From Clostridia bacterium (GTDB taxonomy: Bacteria > Bacillota_E > SLMV01 > PUMD01), in the NCBI GenBank assembly GCA_007128555.1, contig SKXF01000244.1, positions 1 to 6,645 on the forward strand: a stretch of DNA of 6,645 nucleotides. The letters run 5' to 3'. Both the position numbers and the translations under genes were made by a program. Below the pieces are notes generated by a model. It did no database searches. It was given only the letters and a program-made list of their open reading frames with translations, and was not told where the DNA came from. This document shows positions 1 through 6,645 of the stretch, in pieces (within the stretch, counting starts at the first letter, position 1; every line of letters starts with the position of its first letter).

Positions 1-1932
<1,932 letters not shown>

Positions 1933-2143
1933 CCCCAAAGCACCTCGCCTGTCCACCATGCGCACCGGCTGTGAGCGGTATCAGACCTCAAGAAGATCCT
2001 CCCTGATCCCGGCCCCGTGCTCTGCAGATACGGCACCAGGTTCTCAACCGTCATGGCGTCAATCCCCGGTGCTCCCCCTATGACTGCACGCGCTTATAGC
2101 CTCGTATCCTATTGTGCCGTGACACGACCTGTTCCATCAATCT
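1933..2143 (-). pseudogene. Decayed fragment of group II intron reverse transcriptase/maturase (LtrA-like), N-terminal part
   Basis: Three collinear pieces in three minus-strand frames match the N-terminal part (before the catalytic RT motifs) of bacterial group II intron-encoded proteins. Frame 1, from about 2140: LMEQVVSRHN then GYKRVQS, ended by TAG at 2080-2078. Frame 2, from 2075: GAPGIDAMTVENLVPYLQST. Frame 3, from 2013: AGIREDLLEV, a TGA at 1983-1981, then YRSQPVRMVD. The intact family order is MExVVSREN, YKRVxxNxGAPGIDGMTVEEL, IREDLLxGTYRPQPVRRVEIPKPGG, so order and spacing are kept, with about one base lost at each frame change. Everything after the VRMVD block is missing: no YADD catalytic motif, no maturase (X) or HNH domain. 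The gene cannot make an active protein. Identification rests on remembered family consensus; the match across all three pieces makes chance unlikely. ORF-based gene finders would call only the 71-codon frame-2 piece or nothing. Confidence 0.78.
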
Positions 2144-2381
2144 CCGTTCCCCGGTTTCGCGGGATGGACCTTCGGGCCTTGCTGGCCCGACTCCAGGCCC
2201 TGAGCCTTCACCATCTCCTCCTGGAGGCTGCTCCCGTGGGACTACCCGTCAACCGCAACCTCCACTCGCCACCCGGGAAACGGATCATCCCATCAGGGGT
2301 GTGCCCTGGTCCTGGGCCGCGGTTCCTCTTCCGGTTTAGAACCTGGAACCTTCATGCTCATTACTCAGCCCGGCGCAGTCG
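2144..2381 (-). other. Gap between amidohydrolase stop and intron-protein relic; possible intron RNA remnant
   Basis: Non-coding stretch downstream of the amidohydrolase and directly upstream of the intron-protein relic. In an intact group II intron this side would carry the intron RNA domains I-IV, which need several hundred bases; only about 240 are available here, so the 5' part of the intron would be truncated or rearranged. The sequence is GC-rich with several short self-complementary runs. I could not place a GUGYG-type 5' boundary or domain V, so assignment to the intron is inference from position only. Confidence 0.35.
2321..2350 (-). terminator. Nested inverted repeat downstream of the amidohydrolase gene, possible terminator
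   Basis: GGTTCC at 2321-2326 pairs with GGAACC at 2345-2350, and inside it GGTT (2333-2336) pairs with AACC (2340-2343). It begins 31 bases past the amidohydrolase stop. No T-run follows on the minus strand, so a canonical intrinsic terminator is not shown; it may be a 3' stabilising hairpin or part of the intron remnant. Confidence 0.3.
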
Positions 2382-3575
2382 TTATCGAGCCTCGAACTCC
2401 TCGGTAGCCGCCCTGAGAAGCGCGGGGTCGGTGAGACAGTCAAGGGCCGTCATCGCCAGGGCCGCAGCTGCCAGCTCCATTCCCCTTCGCCCCTCCTCGC
2501 TGGCCGCGGCCTCAAGGAATTCGGTACTGTGCCCTGCCACCCCGGAAGGGGCGATGGTCACGTAAGGATGGATGGAGGGAACCACCTGGCTCACGTTGCC
2601 CATGTCCGTCGATCCACCACCAGCACGGGGTTTGTTGTCGATCTTCTCTCCCAGGAGCTCAAAATTGCCCACGTAAGCGTCGGCCAGGGCCCCATTGCTC
2701 ACCAGGTTGGCGTAACGGTTGGCCGTGGTGCGGAACTCAACCTGGCAACCGGTCCCGAGGGCCGCACCCCTGGCGCAGTCCTTGACCCTCTCCACCACCT
2801 CGTCGAGGTAGTCCACATCCGATGCCCGAACATACATCCGAACCTGGGTAAAATCCGGTACGATATTCGGCGCCTTCCCTCCCTCGGTGATCACACCGTG
2901 AATGCGAACATCGTCCGTCAGGTGCTGCCGCAGGGCATTCCAGGCGTTGAAGGTGAGCATGGCCGCCTCCAGGGCATTTCTGCCCTTGTCCGGCGAACCC
3001 GCGGCATGGGAGGCCTTGCCGTGATAGGTGATCTCCATGGCCTCCCGGGCCAGGCTGGTGGACCGGGACCCGTTGGCGGTCGAGGGATGGATCATCATGG
3101 CACAGTCGACGTCATCGAACAGCCCCGCCTCGACCATGAGAACCTTACCTCCGGCGTCATCGACAGCACCCTCCTCGGCGGGCGTCCCGAGGACCAGTAC
3201 CGTTCCCTGGAGCCCAGGTCCTGAGGCTTCAAGGGCCCGCTTCAGGGCAACCCCGGCCCCGATGCCAGCGGTACCGATGATGTTGTGTCCGCATGCGTGC
3301 CCCATGCCCGGCAGGGCATCGTACTCGGCCAGGATGGCAACCGTCGGGCCCTCTCCATCGCCCCAGCTGGCGCGGAAGCTGGTCTGCATCCCGGCCACGC
3401 CTCGCTCCACGGCGAAACCATGGTCGCAGAGAAAATCGGCCAGCAGTTTTGCAGCTTTGTGCTCCTGGTGCCCGATCTCTGGGTCGCGGTGCATCTCGAG
3501 GGCCATGTCCCACAATGCCTCGGACAGGCAATCCACTTCCTTGCGAATTCTCTCCTTGATTTGATCATCCGCCAT
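2382..3575 (-). CDS. M20-family metallo-amidohydrolase / peptidase (AbgB/PM20D2-like), 397 aa
   Basis: Predicted cytoplasmic zinc-dependent hydrolase cleaving an amide or dipeptide bond. Relatives include p-aminobenzoyl-glutamate hydrolase subunits and PM20D2-type dipeptidases; the substrate cannot be read from sequence. Metal and catalytic residues are all present: C95 and H97 in GHACGHN, the E134-E135 pair in TPAEEGA, H163 in MMIHPS and H349 in AGHSTEF. An inserted dimerisation domain spans about 176-288, with the conserved H190 in GKASHAAGSP; GGGSTDMGNVS (319-329) is the conserved glycine-rich segment of this branch. Length (397) is normal and there is no signal peptide. I chose the ATG at 3575 because it has AGAGGAGAG seven bases upstream and begins just before the family's N-terminal helix; an in-frame opening up to 3695 would add 40 residues without family similarity. 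It stands alone, 322 bases from the upstream gene, with no transporter or pathway partner beside it to hint at the substrate. Confidence 0.93.
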   Translation of the reverse strand: MADDQIKERIRKEVDCLSEALWDMALEMHRDPEIGHQEHKAAKLLADFLCDHGFAVERGVAGMQTSFRASWGDGEGPTVAILAEYDALPGMGHACGHNIIGTAGIGAGVALKRALEASGPGLQGTVLVLGTPAEEGAVDDAGGKVLMVEAGLFDDVDCAMMIHPSTANGSRSTSLAREAMEITYHGKASHAAGSPDKGRNALEAAMLTFNAWNALRQHLTDDVRIHGVITEGGKAPNIVPDFTQVRMYVRASDVDYLDEVVERVKDCARGAALGTGCQVEFRTTANRYANLVSNGALADAYVGNFELLGEKIDNKPRAGGGSTDMGNVSQVVPSIHPYVTIAPSGVAGHSTEFLEAAASEEGRRGMELAAAALAMTALDCLTDPALLRAATEEFEAR

Positions 3576-3897
3576 GCTTTCTCTCCTCTCTGTATGTATG
3601 CCTGATTCATCATTCCTCGATTGCGGCAGCTTATCCTCCCAGCAAGCTGAGAAGACGCCCGCCACGCGGTCGGCCAGCGTCCTGATTCCAGTCATGGGTC
3701 CTGCGGGGCGTGTGAGCGGTACCTTCCAGGGGACGGGTCCCGTGAGAAAAGCCTAACGGTGGAATCACCCGGCCATGCCTCTGGGAACCTGAAACAGCCG
3801 GGGCGTGATGGATCCAACGCCGGTCCACACGACAGTCCATGGTTTCAGGATAGGGTTAGACTGGGGAAGCTTTTCCTGCGGAGGTTGCCCAGCACGG
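3576..3897. other. Intergenic region upstream of the M20 gene, with a small palindrome
   Basis: No gene is recognised here on either strand. It must hold the amidohydrolase leader and probably its promoter, but no convincing -35/-10 pair stands out. The most symmetric element is at 3729-3744: overlapping palindromes GGGAC-GG-GTCCC (3730-3741) and ACGGG-T-CCCGT (3733-3743). The short centres fit a DNA-binding site better than an RNA hairpin. No intrinsic terminator for the zinc-ribbon gene is evident after its stop at 3898. Confidence 0.45.
3581..3589 (-). promoter_or_regulatory. Ribosome binding site of the M20 amidohydrolase gene
   Basis: AGAGGAGAG on the minus strand, with the GGAG core seven bases before the ATG at 3575. 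It decides the start in favour of this ATG over the longer in-frame opening that begins at 3695. Confidence 0.8.
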
Positions 3898-4323
3898 TCA
3901 GCGGAGACGTTCTCCACACTGGCTGCAGTACCGGGCCTCGGCCGAGTTCCACCTGCCACAACCCCGGCACAGGAGATCTTCTTCCCTGCTTGCCGGCGCA
4001 GGATCTCGGCGGGTCACATCTGCCTGGCACGAACTGCAGTATCGAGCGTTCCAGGCGATCTCGGCATGACACTCCGGACAGTGCTTCGTCGAACGGATAT
4101 CCTGCCTGGAAGCCCCGGTTGGCTCGTAAGCTGCTTCATCATCGATTCTCCCTGGAGGCCGAACGAGCAAATAGGCAATGAAGGCAATGGGCCCCAGCGC
4201 CAGCACGACCAGCGCCCACAGGCAACCGATGCTCGATTCGTATCGCTCGCTGGCATCGGAGTACACCCAGAACACCGCAATCCATGACAGCACCCACAAC
4301 GCCAGTACGATGATCCCACCCAT
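3898..4323 (-). CDS. Membrane protein with two N-terminal TM helices and two C4 zinc ribbons, 141 aa
   Basis: Small predicted inner-membrane protein of unknown function. Two hydrophobic helices lie at about 4-21 (IIVLALWVLSWIAVFWV) and 32-54 (IGCLWALVVLALGPIAFIAYLL), joined by a short polar loop, SDASERYES. Basic residues follow helix 2 (VRPPGR), so both ends are probably cytoplasmic. A linker at about 60-80 leads to two C4 knuckle pairs: C82/C85 with C96/C99, and C119/C122 with C133/C136. Both ribbons share an ARYCSxC core and look like an internal duplication with 37-residue spacing. The helix pair resembles the PLDc_N-like or 'zinc-ribbon domain-containing' hypothetical proteins common in bacteria, in which ribbons may bind protein or nucleic acid or sense metal; no catalytic site is seen. 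The start at 4323 has GGGAGG seven bases upstream; a TTG five codons earlier (4338) is less likely since the ribosome site would then lie inside the gene. The upstream leader is rich in hairpins. Confidence 0.88.
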   Translation of the reverse strand: MGGIIVLALWVLSWIAVFWVYSDASERYESSIGCLWALVVLALGPIAFIAYLLVRPPGRIDDEAAYEPTGASRQDIRSTKHCPECHAEIAWNARYCSSCQADVTRRDPAPASREEDLLCRGCGRWNSAEARYCSQCGERLR

Positions 4324-4330
4324 TGGATCG

Positions 4331-4336
4331 CCTCCC
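4331..4336 (-). promoter_or_regulatory. Ribosome binding site of the zinc-ribbon membrane protein gene
   Basis: GGGAGG on the minus strand seven bases before the ATG at 4323. It selects this ATG over the TTG at 4338. Confidence 0.8.
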
Positions 4337-4367
4337 AAAGGTTGCTCATACTACAACCAGTCTTGTG

Positions 4368-4392
4368 CTTGTTTCATACTGACGCAAACAAG
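4368..4392. repeat. 7-bp inverted repeat upstream of the zinc-ribbon gene
   Basis: CTTGTTT at 4368-4374 and AAACAAG at 4386-4392, perfect arms separated by 11 bases, centred about 57 bases before the ATG at 4323. The spacing suits either a dimeric-regulator operator or a small hairpin. Function is inference. Confidence 0.5.
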
Positions 4393-4405
4393 GGCGGGCG
4401 GGTTT

Positions 4406-4435
4406 CACCGGGAGGGCCCCTTCGTCCTCCCGGTG
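4406..4435. repeat. Perfect 10-bp stem hairpin in the zinc-ribbon gene leader
   Basis: CACCGGGAGG at 4406-4415 and CCTCCCGGTG at 4426-4435 are exact reverse complements with a 10-base loop. Seven of the ten pairs are G-C, so the RNA stem would be very stable. Neither strand has a T-run after it, so it is not a canonical intrinsic terminator. The minus-strand arm at 4426-4435 contains GGGAGG, the same hexamer as the ribosome site at 4331-4336; the arm at 4406-4415, read as CCTCCC, is complementary to it. Confidence 0.65.
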
Positions 4436-4449
4436 AGTACCGCTACGGG

Positions 4450-4478
4450 TGTCCCCTTGTTACGTGAGAGGGGAAACA
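4450..4478. repeat. Imperfect hairpin, third in the zinc-ribbon gene leader
   Basis: TGTCCCCT at 4450-4457 pairs with AGGGG (4469-4473) and, past two unpaired A residues, with ACA (4476-4478). The loop is 11 bases. It is weaker than the 4406-4435 stem but adjacent to it. Confidence 0.4.
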
Positions 4479-4592
4479 GGGCGGAGACCATTCAGATATC
4501 ATGAGCGCCTACCGGTTGAAGAGCATTCAGCAGAAGCAGGCCTGATTGGACGATTGGCCGGTTCGGCCTTGCTGCCTGTTGCGAAGGGGAAG

Positions 4593-4635
4593 ATGACGTG
4601 AAGGAACGGGCCCCGGCAGGAATCCCCGGGGCCCG
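4593..4635 (-). terminator. Probable intrinsic terminator of the SLH-domain protein gene
   Basis: On the minus strand CGGGCCCCGG (4635-4626), a nine-base loop, then CCGGGGCCCG (4616-4607): a perfect 10-bp, all G-C stem that starts 32 bases after the TGA at 4670-4668. It is followed by the T/C-rich tail TTCCTTCACGTCATCTTCC. The tail is not a clean T-run, which keeps confidence below certain. Confidence 0.75.
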
Positions 4636-4667
4636 CACCACCCTCACCTGGGCACATGGCTATCGCC

Positions 4668-6645
4668 TCAACGATTCTCCAGGTACCTCGATAAAAACGC
4701 AGCTGCCTCGGCCCTCGTCGCCTCCCGGTGCGGGGCAAACAGGTTCCCGGGCATGCCCATGACGATACCCAGGTCGGACAGAGCAGCGACATGTCCAGCT
4801 GCCCAGTGAGGGACCTGCCCTGCATCTTCAAACTGGGGGTCACGGGCCAGGGGGGCCAGCCCCAGCGCCCTTGAGATCATCACGGCCACCTCGGCCCTGG
4901 TCACGGCAGCATGGGGCCGGAAGGAGGCGCCCCCATCTCCTGGAACCAACCCGCCCAAGACCGCCGCCTCAACATGGGACCTCGCCCACCCAGAGATGTC
5001 CCCTGCGTCGTCAAACAGGACATCGATCCGCCTGGCAGGCTGGGGGCTGCGACCCGACAGGTCGACCAGCAGCCTGGTGAACTGTTCGCGGCTCAGGGTG
5101 TCATCGGGTCGGAACGTCGTACCGCGATCGTCATCTACGGGATGGACCTCGGATAGAAAGAGAACGTACCCCTCGGCCCAGTGCCCGTCGATGTCTGCGA
5201 ACGTGTCCCTGGTGCCCATCAGCAGCTCAGCAGGCCGATCCAGCCGGGCCACAACCTGCCCCCGATGCGTATCTACGGCGGTCGGTATCGGAATCCACGT
5301 GTCCAACGTGTCGTGGTAGTCGTGCACGAAAATCCGTTCGGGATCGCCTTCCTCCCGGTAGCTCAGCGTCACCGTTACCGGTTCATCGAACGCTTCCAGG
5401 TCAACGGGCTCACCTGTGTCAACGATCTGGCGGGCACGGACCTCGAACACCAGGCCGCCGACGGGAGAACCCATCCTCCATTCCTCCGGGTCCGCATACC
5501 GGGCGCTCACCCCGAGCTCGACGGGCCCGGGAACAGCGAAGGGCGGTATGAGAAGCTCAATCATCCCCGGTACGTTCAGCATGCCGCCGGAATCGGGGTC
5601 GATGACCCTGCTTTCGTAGGGAAGGGGAAGAACCTCATCGAACACCGCGATCAATTGGCGATTCGAGCGGGCATAGAAGCGATACACCGGATCAGTCTCA
5701 ACATAGTCTCCGTCCTCGAGCCAACCGATGAACGCGTAACCGGATGCCGGCACCGCTTCAAGGCGGACAGGGGCGTTGTCCCTGAAGGTACCGCTGCCCT
5801 CCACCGTTCCAGCACCGGCCGGGTCCACCGAGGTACTGATGGTGCGGCGCGCAATCCGGCGGCTGAAGTATGCCTCCACCGTCACATCTTCGGTCACGTT
5901 GGAATCCACCCGGGCTGCCGTCGTGACGCCATCGCTCCACCGCGTGAACCGGTAGCCGGAATTCGGGACAGCTGCCACCTCGGTACCGTCGTCGCCGTGG
6001 GCCACGGCCTGGTCCGTCGCACCGTCTATGCTCCCGTTGGCGCCTGCAGTGTAGGTCAGGGTGTGGAACACCCCATCGGTCGTGAAGGCTACCTGGGGGC
6101 CGTATCCTGCGCCCGCACGGTTGGCAGCGTAGGCCCGAGCGTAGTAGGTGGTGTCGGCGTCCAGGCCGGTCATGTTGCTCACAAAGCCGCCCTCCCCCGT
6201 TCCCCCGTCGTCGGAGACGTTTCCTTCGGGATGGCTCTGCAGCGTGGGCATGGACGAGGTACTCCACACCAGGCCCCTGGCCGTTACATCGGCTCCGCCA
6301 TCGCAGCTGACGTGACCACCCGACGTCGCACTGCCCGCGGTGATGTCGGACACGGCTGCCGTCGAGCTGACAGAGGGCGGCGAAACGAAGCCGAACACCA
6401 CCGTACCGTCTTCGGTGATCGCTCCGGTGGTGTAGGCGCTTCCATCCCAGGATCCCGTCGGACTGGTCCCACCAACGACCGGTGACACCTGGTTCCCATC
6501 ATCAGGCATCACCGTGAAGGTCGTTGCACTACCGATCTCGACGCCGCGGATCTCCGGGGTGACCGTCCCTCCTGGCCCCCAGGATGCGGTGACGGTCCTC
6601 CCAAAGGTCACACCATCATGTTCAAAGATCTCGATATCAGCGTTC
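4668..6645 (-). CDS. Secreted surface protein with Fn3-like, InlB-type repeat and three C-terminal SLH domains (N-terminus beyond window)
   Basis: Cell-surface protein anchored to secondary cell-wall polymer by SLH domains. The frame is open from the right edge to the TGA at 4670-4668: 658 residues visible, with signal peptide and start outside. The GTG at 6611 is inside the open frame and is not taken as a start. Domains, numbered from the first visible residue: a beta-rich surface repeat at about 12-90 (TFTVMPDDG, YTTGAITEDG); an Fn3-like module at 92-189 (TARGLVWST, GLDADTTYYARAYA); two InlB/Flg_new-type repeats at about 193-262 and 266-337 (NSGYRFTRWSDG, ASGYAFIGW); a beta domain at about 341-478 whose opening SGGMLNVPG and IPPFAVPG recalls ZU5-like folds; then SLH domains at 481-535, 544-601 and 605-658, with motifs LSRE, VTRAE and ATRAE. 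The sequence is acidic and Asp/Gly-rich, with one visible Cys (114). The ligand or role of the repeats cannot be read from sequence. A strong hairpin terminator follows. Confidence 0.93.
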   Translation of the reverse strand, partial: NADIEIFEHDGVTFGRTVTASWGPGGTVTPEIRGVEIGSATTFTVMPDDGNQVSPVVGGTSPTGSWDGSAYTTGAITEDGTVVFGFVSPPSVSSTAAVSDITAGSATSGGHVSCDGGADVTARGLVWSTSSMPTLQSHPEGNVSDDGGTGEGGFVSNMTGLDADTTYYARAYAANRAGAGYGPQVAFTTDGVFHTLTYTAGANGSIDGATDQAVAHGDDGTEVAAVPNSGYRFTRWSDGVTTAARVDSNVTEDVTVEAYFSRRIARRTISTSVDPAGAGTVEGSGTFRDNAPVRLEAVPASGYAFIGWLEDGDYVETDPVYRFYARSNRQLIAVFDEVLPLPYESRVIDPDSGGMLNVPGMIELLIPPFAVPGPVELGVSARYADPEEWRMGSPVGGLVFEVRARQIVDTGEPVDLEAFDEPVTVTLSYREEGDPERIFVHDYHDTLDTWIPIPTAVDTHRGQVVARLDRPAELLMGTRDTFADIDGHWAEGYVLFLSEVHPVDDDRGTTFRPDDTLSREQFTRLLVDLSGRSPQPARRIDVLFDDAGDISGWARSHVEAAVLGGLVPGDGGASFRPHAAVTRAEVAVMISRALGLAPLARDPQFEDAGQVPHWAAGHVAALSDLGIVMGMPGNLFAPHREATRAEAAAFLSRYLENR

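Larger units (their letters stand above)
4324..4667. other. Intergenic region between the SLH protein and zinc-ribbon genes
   Basis: No gene is recognised in 344 bases. In minus-strand order it holds the probable terminator of the SLH gene (4593-4635), a plain stretch at about 4480-4590, then three inverted repeats (4450-4478, 4406-4435, 4368-4392) and the ribosome site of the zinc-ribbon gene. The three repeats sit close together within 110 bases and so would fall in the 5' leader if transcription starts above about 4480. I could not match the set to a known riboswitch class or T-box. Confidence 0.6.

Noticed and set aside
2017..2565. Plus-strand open frame of 182 codons spanning the gap and the end of the amidohydrolase gene
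   Set aside because: It overlaps both the intron relic and the real minus-strand gene, and its translation has no recognisable family.
3576..3695. 40-codon N-terminal extension of the M20 protein
   Set aside because: The frame is open, but the added residues have no family similarity, and the ATG at 3575 has a strong, well-spaced ribosome site.
3700..3730. GGTACCGC on the minus strand, resembling a T-box core
   Set aside because: The T-box consensus needs a UGG run just before ACCGC and a following terminator or antiterminator pair. Here the bulge sequence differs, no specifier stem or terminator is seen, and an amidohydrolase is not a usual target.
5181..6485. Plus-strand open frame of 434 codons opposite the SLH protein gene
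   Set aside because: It lies fully antisense to a gene with clear SLH, Fn3-like and repeat domains. Its translation is rich in Arg, His, Gly and Val with no motif or ribosome site, as expected of a GC-rich shadow frame.

Overview
The window looks like a chromosomal segment of a GC-rich, Gram-positive-type bacterium, most likely a high-GC member of the Bacillota. This is an inference from three things: a surface protein ending in three SLH (S-layer homology) domains, strong purine-rich ribosome binding sites at the expected 6-7 nt spacing, and GC-rich codon use. No rRNA, tRNA, CRISPR array or intact mobile element is visible. All recognised genes are on the minus strand, so the window reads from high to low coordinates.

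Layout in transcription order. (1) 6645-4668: the 3' part of a gene for a large secreted, cell-wall-associated protein, with repeat domains, an Fn3-like module and three C-terminal SLH domains; its start lies beyond the right edge. A strong GC hairpin at about 4593-4635 probably terminates it. (2) 4667-4324: a 344-base non-coding stretch with three inverted repeats, upstream of (3) 4323-3898, a 141-residue protein with two membrane helices and two C4 zinc ribbons. (4) 3897-3576: a 322-base gap. (5) 3575-2382: a complete M20-family metallo-amidohydrolase (AbgB/PM20D2-like). (6) 2381-1565: an 817-base gap holding a decayed fragment of a group II intron reverse transcriptase/maturase, split over three frames with in-frame stops. 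(7) 1564-1: the first 521 codons of a KatG-type catalase-peroxidase, running off the left edge.

The genes do not form an obvious pathway. The gaps between them are long (about 320-820 bases) and each complete start has its own ribosome binding site, so they are probably separate transcription units: surface structure, a small membrane zinc-ribbon protein, amide or dipeptide hydrolysis, and peroxide defence. The least expected items are the intron relic upstream of katG and the hairpin-rich leader of the zinc-ribbon gene. I did not find a convincing undescribed system.
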